Of a DNA stretch of 64,000 bases, positions 53,021-60,421 are shown in pieces. Source of the DNA: Haloferax marisrubri (GTDB lineage Archaea > Halobacteriota > Halobacteria > Halobacteriales > Haloferacaceae); assembly GCF_001469875.2 (NCBI RefSeq), contig NZ_LOPW02000010.1, positions 529,792 to 593,791 on the forward strand. The letters run 5' to 3'. Every line of letters starts with the position of its first letter. Positions within the stretch are counted from its first letter, which is position 1. The notes beneath the pieces are model-generated. The model saw only the letters and a program-made list of their open reading frames with translations, was not told where the DNA came from and ran no database searches. Both the position numbers and the translations under genes were made by a program.

Positions 53021-53224
53021 GTTCACGCCGAAGCGGGGGGACGCAAAAGTGATGCCGGTCTCGGTGACTGCGGCCGGAGTCGCGGACCCGACACACGGTG
53101 ACGCTCCGCCAAAGTAGCAGAAACATGATACACATTGGTCTGCGGCGGATGACGGACACGTCTTACGCGGCTGTGTTCGGTCTGTTCGGTCGATGTCTCA
53201 GAGACGTCTGTTCGAACACCACAC

Positions 53225-53230
53225 TTAATA
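53225..53230 (+). promoter_or_regulatory. TATA-like box for the candidate structured RNA
   Basis: TTAATA, with its centre about 25 bp before the first paired base of the hairpin cluster (53250), the usual archaeal TATA-to-start distance. Confidence 0.5.
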
Positions 53231-53249
53231 GCATATGTAAAAAACGTGC

Positions 53250-53370
53250 AATGCCGGGGTGCCTCTGAGATTAACACCGGCATTTTGCCCAACCGAGATG
53301 CCCGCTCGGTTCAGGGCGTAGTTGGGGGAAATTCCCCCAACTACTAACCGCGTATCCCGACGGTAGTCGG
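53250..53370 (+). ncRNA. candidate structured RNA with four consecutive hairpins
   Basis: Hairpin 1 (53250-53284): AATGCCGG(GG)TG pairs with CACCGGCATT. Hairpin 2 (53287-53317): GCCCAACCGAG pairs with CTCGGTT(CA)GGGC. Hairpin 3 (53318-53344): an 11-bp perfect stem, GTAGTTGGGGG/CCCCCAACTAC, with a 5-base loop, abutting hairpin 2 directly. Hairpin 4 (53357-53370): CCGAC-GGTA-GTCGG. Hairpins 1 and 2 share a design, a stem with a 2-base bulge. I could not match it to tRNA, SRP RNA, RNase P RNA or a clear H/ACA or C/D RNA. A palindromic mobile-element end is an alternative. Confidence 0.55.
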
Positions 53371-53630
53371 TCGTATTGTGACAGAAGATGTTTCGATGGC
53401 GAAAACAATTCTATCGAGGCGCGCTGGACCCGTGAGCGGTCCGGTGTGGTGACGCTACCGAACCCACCAGTCGGCGGTCGTTCTTCGGTGCTGTGACGGG
53501 GTCATTCCGCCATTCACACACCACTCCTGTCACGGAGTGATTACTTTAACAGCGACACGACGGGCCGAGTCGCCGACCGCGAAACACGTCCTGTGTGGAA
53601 TGCGAACTGTTGACGGATGGAAGCGACCGC

Positions 53631-53638
53631 TTAAGTAA
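53631..53638 (+). promoter_or_regulatory. TATA-like box of pdxS
   Basis: TTAAGTAA with its centre about 26 bp before the pdxS ATG (53660), consistent with a leaderless transcript. Confidence 0.55.
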
Positions 53639-53659
53639 ACCCAGTCGCAAGCGACGGAT

Positions 53660-54568
53660 ATGCCAGAGGAGACCGACCTGGAGGAGCTTCGGCGCGGGAC
53701 CGAACTCGTCAAGCGCGGGTTCGCCCAGATGCAGAAGGGCGGCGTCATCATGGACGTCGTCGACGCAGAGCAAGCGAAAATCGCGGAGGAAGCCGGCGCG
53801 GTCGCCGTCATGGCGCTCGAAGCCGTCCCGGCGGACATCCGCAAGCGCGGCGGAGTCTCCCGCATGGCCGACCCCGAGACGGTCAAGGAGATTATCGACG
53901 CCGTCTCCATCCCGGTGATGGGGAAGGCCCGCATCGGTCACTACACCGAGGCGCAGATTCTCGAATCCATCGGCGTGGACATGATCGACGAGAGCGAGGT
54001 GCTCACCCCGGCGGACAACGACTACCACATCGACAAGCGCGAGTTCACCTCGCCGTTCGTCTGCGGCGCGCGCAACCTCCCCGAGGCGCTCCGCCGCATC
54101 AACGAGGGCGCGGCGATGATTCGCACCAAGGGCGAGGCCGGCACCGGCGACGTGAACCAGGCCGTCACGCACCAGCGCACCATCAAACACCAGATTCGGA
54201 CGCTCACCGGCCTCAACTTCGACGAGCGCGAGAAGTGGGCCCGCGAGCACGAAGCGCCCGCCGAACTCGTCCACGAGACGGCCGAGATGGGTCGCCTGCC
54301 CGTCGTCAACTTCGCGGCCGGCGGTATCGCCACGCCCGCGGACGCCGCGCTCATGATGTACCACGAGTGCGACGGTATCTTCGTGGGCTCCGGCATCTTC
54401 GGCGCGGAGGACCCAGAACAGATGGGCGAAGCCATCGTCGAGGCCGTCAACAACTGGGACGACCCCGACACGCTCGCCGACATCGCCTCCGGCATCGGCA
54501 AGGGCATGAAAGGCGAGGCGAACGTCGGCATGGCCGACGAGGACAAACTGCAGGGCCGCGGCGTCTAA
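53660..54568 (+). CDS. pdxS: pyridoxal 5'-phosphate synthase subunit PdxS
   Basis: Predicted 302 residues. Makes PLP from ribose 5-phosphate, glyceraldehyde 3-phosphate and ammonia supplied by PdxT. Family sequence is almost fully kept: [28 protein letters not shown] (Asp32), [17 protein letters not shown] with Lys89 as the Schiff-base lysine, [11 protein letters not shown] (second lysine), [17 protein letters not shown] and [11 protein letters not shown]. The glutaminase partner pdxT is not in this window. A 600-bp upstream region with a structured-RNA candidate precedes it. Confidence 0.97.
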   Translation: MPEETDLEELRRGTELVKRGFAQMQKGGVIMDVVDAEQAKIAEEAGAVAVMALEAVPADIRKRGGVSRMADPETVKEIIDAVSIPVMGKARIGHYTEAQILESIGVDMIDESEVLTPADNDYHIDKREFTSPFVCGARNLPEALRRINEGAAMIRTKGEAGTGDVNQAVTHQRTIKHQIRTLTGLNFDEREKWAREHEAPAELVHETAEMGRLPVVNFAAGGIATPADAALMMYHECDGIFVGSGIFGAEDPEQMGEAIVEAVNNWDDPDTLADIASGIGKGMKGEANVGMADEDKLQGRGV

Positions 54569-54658
54569 CGCGGCGATACTCGGCGAACGACGACCGACTC
54601 ACCGTCTCGGCTTTCGATTCTTTCCGGTTCCGCTTTTCTTCGGTCTCGGCGTCCGCTC

Positions 54659-55162
54659 TCAGGCGAGGAGTCCCGACTTCCCCTTCTCGTTTTCCTTCGC
54701 GTCCTCGGACGATTCCTCGCCGAGGAGGACGGTGACCGGACCGTCGAAGTTGAGCATGACCGACTGCGTCAGGTCGCGGGAGATGAGCTTGCCGGCGGGC
54801 GAGCGACGGCGACCGGAGATAAACAGGTGGTCACAGCCCTCCCAGCGGGCCGTTTCGAGGATGGTGTCCGCCTCGGGACCGATGTCGGCGACGATGCGGT
54901 AGTCGAGGTCCAGTCCCTCGAACGCCTCGCGGGCGACGCCCTTGGCGCGACGGGTGGCCGACTCGATGGCCTGGTCGATGCCGTAGACGACGTCCGAGGA
55001 GCCGACGCTGGCGAGCGCCGAGCGGGTCCGCTCGAACTCCTCGTCCGGCAGAACCGTGAGGACGACGAGTTCCGCGCCGCTGCCGGCGGCGAGTTCGCCC
55101 GCCTCGCGGAGGATTCGGTGCGACCGTTCTTCGGGGGAGACGACGACGAGTGCTCGTTCCAT
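54659..55162 (-). CDS. universal stress protein family member
   Basis: Predicted 167 residues. Opens MERALVVVSPEERSHRILREAGELAA (Usp first strand and helix, with a Ser-Pro in place of the usual Pro-x-Asp-Gly-Ser), then CDHLFISGRRRSPAGKLISRDLTQSVMLNFDGPVTVLLG, the C-terminal Usp strand with the G-x-R-R-x-S-P-x-G-K loop found in the haloarchaeal TeaD-like group. The tail is charged (SSEDAKENEKGKSGLLA). ATP-binding residues are partly altered. Convergent with pdxS. Confidence 0.85.
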   Translation of the reverse strand: MERALVVVSPEERSHRILREAGELAAGSGAELVVLTVLPDEEFERTRSALASVGSSDVVYGIDQAIESATRRAKGVAREAFEGLDLDYRIVADIGPEADTILETARWEGCDHLFISGRRRSPAGKLISRDLTQSVMLNFDGPVTVLLGEESSEDAKENEKGKSGLLA

Positions 55163-55295
55163 GATTCGAATATATCGTGATAGTGAGAAAAGTCTTCTCG
55201 GAATCGTGTTACCACCGACCGCGTCAACGCGTTACAGTAGCTCAGACGCGAGAAAAGTCGAGAAACGAGTGTGAGTGTGGTTCTCTCTGTACCAC

Positions 55296-56177
55296 TCAGA
55301 GTTCGAATACTTCCGCCCCGCGGCCGACCCGCGTCTTGTAGGCGCGGGCGTTCACGTCCGCCTCGTCGAAGGCTTCGAGCATCGCGCCGGCGACGCGGGT
55401 GCGGTCGGCCGCTTGGCAGACGCCGAGGACCGAGGGTCCGGCACCCGAGACGGTGACGCCGGACGCGCCCGCGTCGAGGGCGGCCTCGCGGACCACGTGG
55501 TAGCCGTTGATGAGTTCCGCCCGCGCGGGCGTGACGACGCGGTCGTCCATCCCCGCGCCGACGAGGTCGGCGTCGCGGCGGCACATCCCGACCGCGAGGG
55601 TCGCCGCCCGGCCGACCGTGTGGACCATGTCCTCGATGCTGGCGTCGCTCGGGACGACCCGCCGGGCGTCGCGGGTCGAGACCGCAATTTCGGGGAGGCA
55701 GGCGACGAGCGGGATGTCGGCGTCGACGGTCGTGACGCCCTCGTCGGTCGCGACGGTGAACCCGCCGAGGAGCGCGGGCGCGACGTTGTCGGCGTGGGCC
55801 TCGCCGGAGACGACCGCCTCGCCCTCGGCGGCGACGGGGACGAGTTCCTCGCGCGAGAGGCCGCGGTCGTACAGTTCGTTCAGCGCGACGGCGGCGGCGG
55901 CCGAGCTCGCCGCCGACGACCCGAGTCCGGACGACGGGCGGACGCCCTTATCGATGCGGATGTGCGCGGGGGCGTCGAGCGCCTCCGCGACCGCGCCGAC
56001 GACGTTCCGGTCGGGGTCGGTCGGGATGTACTGGCTGCCGACGCCGGTCACTTCGATTGTCGTCCGGTCCGCCCGTTCGACGTGAACGATGTCGGCGGGG
56101 CGGTCGAGAGCCACGCCGAAGACATCGAACCCACTTCCGAGGTTGGCGCTCGTGGCGGGTGCGCGGACCGTAACCAT
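55296..56177 (-). CDS. thrB: homoserine kinase
   Basis: Predicted 293 residues. GHMP kinase of threonine synthesis. RAPATSANLGSGFDVFGVALDRP is the typical ThrB start; PSSGLGSSAASSAAAAVALNELY is the ATP loop; VTVSGAGPSVLGVC is motif 3. The start at 56177 is the ATG directly before VTVRAPATSANLG. Other threonine genes are not adjacent. Short 55-bp gap to the histidine kinase stop upstream. Confidence 0.95.
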   Translation of the reverse strand: MVTVRAPATSANLGSGFDVFGVALDRPADIVHVERADRTTIEVTGVGSQYIPTDPDRNVVGAVAEALDAPAHIRIDKGVRPSSGLGSSAASSAAAAVALNELYDRGLSREELVPVAAEGEAVVSGEAHADNVAPALLGGFTVATDEGVTTVDADIPLVACLPEIAVSTRDARRVVPSDASIEDMVHTVGRAATLAVGMCRRDADLVGAGMDDRVVTPARAELINGYHVVREAALDAGASGVTVSGAGPSVLGVCQAADRTRVAGAMLEAFDEADVNARAYKTRVGRGAEVFEL

Positions 56178-56232
56178 GCCCCGCTGTTGCCTTATCGCAG
56201 ATAAAAATGTGGCGAACGTCGCAACCGACCCC

Positions 56233-58191
56233 TCAGTCGCTTGTCGACTGTTCCGCGTTCGCGGGCTCGGGTTCGGTCTCGACGCCGGTGAACTCGAACC
56301 GCGCCCCGCCGGCGTCCGATTCGGCGAGCGAGACGGACCAGCCGTGGGCGTCCGCGACCGTCTTGACGATTGGCAGGCCGAATCCGGTCCCGTTCTCGTG
56401 GGTCGTGTAGCCCCGCTCGAACACGTCGTCGCGGTCCGATTCGGGGATTCCGGTGCCGTCGTCCTCGACGTAGAAGCCGTCGTCGAGCGCGCCGACGACG
56501 ACCGTGAGCGAGTCGTCGTCTTCGCCGCCGTGCTCGACGGCGTCGTCGGATGGAATCCGACTGCCCGTCGAGCCATGCTCGACGGCGTCACCAGACGTAG
56601 TCTGGTTGCCTGTGGAACCGTGTTCCACAGCGTCGTCGGAAGCATCCCGACTGCCCGTCGAGCCATGCTCGACGGCGTCACCAGACGCAGTCTGGTTGTC
56701 TGTGGAACCGTGTTCCACAGCGTCGTCGGGAGCATCCCGACTGCCCGTCGAGCCATGCTCGACGGCGTTCCGAAACAGGTTCTCGAACAGCTGTCGGAGT
56801 CGCCCGCGGTCGGCGGCGATGGCCCGGTCGACCCGAACGTCGAGCGTCGCGTCGCCGACGACGGTGCTGTCCCACGCCTCCTGTGCGACCGTCCGCAGGG
56901 CGACCGGCGTCACGTCGGTGAGCGTCTCGCCCTCGCGGGCCAGCGTGAGCAGGTCCTCGATGATGGCCTCCATCCGGTCGTGGGCGTCTTCGATTCGCTC
57001 GAAGTACTCCTCGTCGCCGGTCTCGGCCGCGAGTTCGAGGTAGCCGCGGGCGACGGTGAGCGGGTTCCGAAGGTCGTGGGAGACCACCGACGCGAACTCG
57101 TCGAGCCGCTCGTTCTGGCGTTCGAGTCGCCGCTCGCGTTCGACCCGTTCCGTCACGTCGCGGACGAGGACGAGCGTCCCCGTCATGTTCGCTTTGTCGC
57201 CCAGCGGCGTCGTCTCCACGAGGAGGGCGCGCTCGCCGTCGTCCGTCTCGACCGTCGTCTCCGTCTCCGCGGCCGAGTTCGGCACGCCGTCGAGGGCGTC
57301 GACGATTTCCGCGGGGAGGACGCGCACGACGGGCTCACCGTAGGCGTCCGAGACCGGTATCGAGAGGAACTGCTCGCCCGCGGGGTTGACGTCGAGAACG
57401 CGCCCCTCGTCGTCGAGGACGAGCGCCGCGTCGTGCATCGACTCGACGGCCGACTCCCACGCGACGGGGACGAGCGTGAACAGGCGGTGCCGGAAGACGC
57501 TCCACGCGACGGCACCCGAGGCGGCCGAGAAGGCCAGTACGGGGATGTTGAGGCCCGGGACCGGACTCAGTCCAGCGACGTAGACGACGCCGCCGACCGT
57601 CGGGACGAGCCCGCCGCCGAGGAGCGCGAGCGTCTGCTTCCGGTAGATGCCGTCGGACCGCAGGAGCGTCCGAGCGAGGGCCGCACAGCCGAGCAGGATG
57701 AGCGCGTAGGCGTAGATGATGAAGCCGGCGAAGGCGGCGCCGTGTTCGTTGACGAGGACGAGGTAGCCGTGTTCGGCGTCGAGCCAGAGGTCCGTCCAGA
57801 TGAGGCTGTGCCACGGGTTCGTCAGCACGAGCGCGACGACGGCGACCGGAACGGTACAGAGCGCGGCCCACGCGGCACGGGAGTCGATTTTCACGCCCGC
57901 GTGGCGGAGCACGTAGGCGAACCACAGGAGCGGGAGCGGCGCGATGCCGAAGTAGCTGAGCTGGTTCAACAGGACCTTCGTGGAGAAGTCGGTCACGGAG
58001 AGTTCGAGCGCGTACGTCCCCATCCAAATCCCAGAGGCGAACAACAGGAGCGCGCCGAGGGTCGCGCCGGGGACGAGGCGGCGCTCCGTCCGGCGGCGAA
58101 AGAGGTACGCGCCGAGAACGACGAAGAGGACCGCACCGACTCCGATTGGAATCGTGTACGGCGTCGCTTGCCAGTACGGGGCGCCGTGCAT
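56233..58191 (-). CDS. 7TM sensor histidine kinase with in-frame palindromic repeat expansion
   Basis: Predicted 652 residues. An N-terminal seven-helix domain (about 10-210), a PAS domain (about 225-330; VESMHDAALVLDDEGRVLDVNPAGEQFL), the HisKA helix with His372 in FASVVSHDLRNPL, the N-box LFENLFRNAVEHG (about 467-480), and the ATP-binding G boxes (DDGTGIPESD near 576; TTHENGTGFGLPIV). Between N-box and G1 box, residues 477-555 are five tandem units of 15 residues, each (D/N)AVEHGST plus GSRDxxDD or xNQTxSGD, in other words copies of the N-box ending. A fully separate array in DNA is described below. Function of the signal unknown. Confidence 0.93.
   Translation of the reverse strand: MHGAPYWQATPYTIPIGVGAVLFVVLGAYLFRRRTERRLVPGATLGALLLFASGIWMGTYALELSVTDFSTKVLLNQLSYFGIAPLPLLWFAYVLRHAGVKIDSRAAWAALCTVPVAVVALVLTNPWHSLIWTDLWLDAEHGYLVLVNEHGAAFAGFIIYAYALILLGCAALARTLLRSDGIYRKQTLALLGGGLVPTVGGVVYVAGLSPVPGLNIPVLAFSAASGAVAWSVFRHRLFTLVPVAWESAVESMHDAALVLDDEGRVLDVNPAGEQFLSIPVSDAYGEPVVRVLPAEIVDALDGVPNSAAETETTVETDDGERALLVETTPLGDKANMTGTLVLVRDVTERVERERRLERQNERLDEFASVVSHDLRNPLTVARGYLELAAETGDEEYFERIEDAHDRMEAIIEDLLTLAREGETLTDVTPVALRTVAQEAWDSTVVGDATLDVRVDRAIAADRGRLRQLFENLFRNAVEHGSTGSRDAPDDAVEHGSTDNQTASGDAVEHGSTGSRDASDDAVEHGSTGNQTTSGDAVEHGSTGSRIPSDDAVEHGGEDDDSLTVVVGALDDGFYVEDDGTGIPESDRDDVFERGYTTHENGTGFGLPIVKTVADAHGWSVSLAESDAGGARFEFTGVETEPEPANAEQSTSD
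56523..56768 (-). repeat. 45-bp in-frame tandem repeat with two palindromes per unit
   Basis: Five 45-bp units (with a 90-bp higher order) in the histidine kinase gene, between copies of VEHG at V477 and V552. Ten palindromes with 6-9-bp arms and 3-base loops are centred near 56553, 56575, 56598, 56620, 56643, 56665, 56688, 56710, 56733 and 56755, i.e. every 22-23 bp. Examples: GTCGAGC-CAT-GCTCGAC, CTGTGGAAC-CGT-GTTCCACAG, ACCAGAC-GTA-GTCTGGT. The 56643 palindrome has one G-T mismatch. Confidence 0.9.
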
Positions 58192-58287
58192 GTCCGGCTT
58201 TCTGTTTACAGGGGTTAAAACTCCCACCGTCGGCGTCGGAACCGGCCAATCAGAAAGGACTTTCCACCCGACACCGAACGTCGGGGC

Positions 58288-59601
58288 ATGATAGGCATCG
58301 TCGGCGGCGGCATCGCGGGCCTCGCCGCGGCGTACCGGCTCCAGAACCGGGGTCACGACGTTCGAGTCTTCGAGGCGGCCGACTCTCTCGGCGGCCTCGC
58401 CGCAACCTACGACACGAAAGGCGACGACATCGAGAAGTTCTACCACCACCTCTCGAAGTCCGAAGAGACCATCGTCGAACTCGCCGAGGAACTCGGCCTC
58501 GAAGACGACTTGGAGTGGCGCATCGGCAAGAACGCCTACTACGTCGACGGCGTCGTCCACCCCCTCGACACCGCCTGGCAAATCGCCGCCTACCCCCACA
58601 TGAGCCTCTACGACAAGTTCCGCCTCGGCATGCTCACCCTCGGTGTCGACGTGCGCGGTGGCATCCCCGATTTCGACGCCTACGAGGAACTCGCCGAGTA
58701 CGAACACACCCCCATCGAGGAGTTCGTCGTCGAGCACACGACCCGCGGCGTCTACGACAACTTCGTGGACCCGCTTCTGGACGGCAAGTTCGGCGAGCGC
58801 AAACACGACGTGTCGGCGTCGTGGTTCCTCGGGCGCGTGCGCTTCCGCGGCGAGCGCGACCTGCTGCGCGGCGAGAAACTCGGCTACTTCGACGGCGGCT
58901 TCGCGCCCTTCATCGACGCGCTGGTCGAGGCAGTCGGCCGCGAGCACATCGAGACCGGCGCGCGCGTGACCGAACTCGACACCGACGGCGAGGCGGTCTC
59001 GACGCTGACGGTCGACACCGACGACGGGGCCGAGACCCACGAGGTCGAGTCGGTCGTCGTGGCGACGATGCCGAACGTGCTCGAAGACCTCACGGGCTTC
59101 CCCTGCGACATCGACTTCCAGGGGGCGGTCTGCGGGCTGGCGACCATGTCGGAGTCGCTGATGGACACCTACTGGCTCAACATCGCCCACGACGCGCCGT
59201 TCGGGTCGCTCATCGAGCACACGAACTTCGTGCCGAAAGAGCGCTACGGCGGCGACCACCTGCTGTACATCGCGAGCTACGTCCAGGGGCCGCACGAAGA
59301 GCTCTGGCAGATGAGCGACGAGGAGGTCGAAGACGTGTGGTTCGACGAGATAGCAGACATGTTCCCCGAGTTCGACCGCTCGGCAATCGAGGAGTTCGAA
59401 ATCGCACGTAACCCGCGGGCGGGGCCGGTGTACGAACGGGGTTACCTCGACCTCGTGGTGCCGTACGACCTCGGCGACGACGTGGCCGAGGGCGTCTACT
59501 ACGCGGGGATGGCGTCGGAAGCGCAGTACCCCGAACGGTCGCTCAACGGCGGTATCGTCGCCGGCTACGAGGTCGCTGACCGCATCGACCGCAGCCTGTA
59601 G
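58288..59601 (+). CDS. FAD/NAD(P)-binding oxidoreductase (protoporphyrinogen-oxidase/phytoene-desaturase-like)
   Basis: Predicted 437 residues. MIGIVGGGIAGLAAAYRLQNRGHDVRVFEAADSLGGLA is the Rossmann FAD motif with the GG doublet typical of amine-oxidase-fold flavoproteins; the C-terminus has YYAGMASEAQYPERSLNGGIVAGYEVADRI, the second FAD-contact region. The middle, KFYHHLSKSEETIVELAEELGLEDDLEW and DYPHMSLYDKFRLG, matches the haloarchaeal amino-oxidase group that includes UDP-galactopyranose mutase-like and protoporphyrinogen-oxidase-like enzymes. Substrate unknown. Confidence 0.85.
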   Translation: MIGIVGGGIAGLAAAYRLQNRGHDVRVFEAADSLGGLAATYDTKGDDIEKFYHHLSKSEETIVELAEELGLEDDLEWRIGKNAYYVDGVVHPLDTAWQIAAYPHMSLYDKFRLGMLTLGVDVRGGIPDFDAYEELAEYEHTPIEEFVVEHTTRGVYDNFVDPLLDGKFGERKHDVSASWFLGRVRFRGERDLLRGEKLGYFDGGFAPFIDALVEAVGREHIETGARVTELDTDGEAVSTLTVDTDDGAETHEVESVVVATMPNVLEDLTGFPCDIDFQGAVCGLATMSESLMDTYWLNIAHDAPFGSLIEHTNFVPKERYGGDHLLYIASYVQGPHEELWQMSDEEVEDVWFDEIADMFPEFDRSAIEEFEIARNPRAGPVYERGYLDLVVPYDLGDDVAEGVYYAGMASEAQYPERSLNGGIVAGYEVADRIDRSL

Positions 59602-59730
59602 CGCGACCGTACCGCCGACTCTCTCGGGCTTTTTTCTGACTTCTCGCGGCGGGTCGTCTTCCCGCGTGCTGTCGCGTCTCGTGGCTTCTAGTCGCACACT
59701 TACCGGCAATCGGTTTCTCGTTCGCAACCT

Positions 59731-59740
59731 CTTTTTAAGT
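59731..59740 (+). promoter_or_regulatory. TATA-like box of the TetR-MATE operon
   Basis: CTTTTTAAGT, with its centre about 26 bp before the GTG at 59762, as expected for a leaderless transcript. Confidence 0.6.
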
Positions 59741-59745
59741 AGCTG

Positions 59746-59759
59746 ACTGACTAGTCAGT
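59746..59759 (+). promoter_or_regulatory. 14-bp palindromic operator of the TetR-MATE operon
   Basis: ACTGACTAGTCAGT, a perfect palindrome between the TATA-like box and the GTG start, overlapping the expected transcription start. Further outward bases are partly symmetric (CTg...tAG). It is a good candidate for autorepression by the TetR-family protein it precedes. Confidence 0.75.
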
Positions 59760-59761
59760 TA

Positions 59762-60421
59762 GTGAGTGCAGACGAAACGCCGGACCAGTCGGTCCCCGAC
59801 GAGGTCCACGAAGAACTGATGGCCGCGACCTACCGGGCGCTGTGCGCCCACGGCTACGCGGACCTGACGATGCAGCGAATCGCCGACGAGGCCGGAAAGA
59901 GCAAGTCCCTCCTCCACTACCACTACGGGACGAAACAGGAACTCCTCGTCTCGTTCCTCGGCTACCTGTTCGACCGCTTCGAGGAGCGGGTCGCCGCGAC
60001 CGAGGGCGACGCCCCCGAGACGCGCCTCCGGGTCCTCCTCGATAAGATGGTCCCCGACGGCGACGACGACGGCGACTACGACCGCTTCGGACTCGCCCTC
60101 AACGAACTGCGGACGCAGGCCCCGTACGTCGAGGCCTACCGCGAGCAGATCGCCCGCAACGAGGCGGTCATCCGCCGCCGCTTCGCCGACATCATCCGCG
60201 AGGGCATCGAGCAAGGCCACTTCCGCGAGGTCGACGCCGACCGAACCGCGTCGCTCCTCTTCGCCGCGCTCGACGGCGCGCGCCTCCAGCGCGTCGCCGT
60301 GACCGACCCCTCGGGAACCGAGACGGCGAGCCAGTCCGCCTTCGACGCGCCCACCGAAGTCCGCGCCGCGCTCGACGAGTTCGTCGTCGAGAACCTCGTG
60401 CGCGAGGAGGGCGCAGAATGA
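59762..60421 (+). CDS. TetR/AcrR family transcriptional regulator
   Basis: Predicted 219 residues from GTG at 59762. N-terminal HTH: LMAATYRALCAHGYADLTMQRIADEAGKSKSLLHYHYGTKQELLVSFL is a typical TetR DNA-binding domain. The C-terminal ligand domain is helical and ends EFVVENLVREEGAE. A perfect 14-bp palindrome lies between promoter and start codon. Its stop overlaps the start of the MATE exporter (ATGA), a classic regulator-transporter pair in which a drug-like ligand releases repression. Confidence 0.94.
   Translation: MSADETPDQSVPDEVHEELMAATYRALCAHGYADLTMQRIADEAGKSKSLLHYHYGTKQELLVSFLGYLFDRFEERVAATEGDAPETRLRVLLDKMVPDGDDDGDYDRFGLALNELRTQAPYVEAYREQIARNEAVIRRRFADIIREGIEQGHFREVDADRTASLLFAALDGARLQRVAVTDPSGTETASQSAFDAPTEVRAALDEFVVENLVREEGAE

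Larger units (their letters stand above)
53021..53659. other. 639-bp intergenic region: candidate structured RNA and pdxS promoter
   Basis: No convincing protein gene. It holds a TATA-like box (53225-53230), a run of four hairpins (53250-53370) and, further on, a hairpin-forming GGACC-CGTGAGC-GGTCC (about 53427-53443). A TATA-like TTAAGTAA (53631-53638) is at the right place for leaderless pdxS. Two other short A/T-rich elements (about 53543-53550 and 53395-53415) could be secondary promoters. Confidence 0.7.

Noticed and set aside
53250..53370. H/ACA guide RNA, tRNA, SRP RNA or RNase P RNA
   Set aside because: No pseudouridylation pocket with ACA at the expected place, no tRNA arms, and too short for SRP or RNase P RNA.
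56523..56768. CRISPR array
   Set aside because: Units are contiguous 45-bp tandem repeats in frame within a gene, with no unique spacers and no cas genes.
56504..57043. + strand Ser/Pro/Cys-rich repeat protein (PCSTAS repeats) opposite the kinase repeat array
   Set aside because: It follows from the palindromic repeat being read on the other strand; no promoter, and flanking sequence is shadow-like.
56233..59727. Histidine kinase frame extending upstream to 59727
   Set aside because: The extension is antisense to the flavoprotein gene and has no homology-like features; the 7TM domain begins right after the ATG at 58191.
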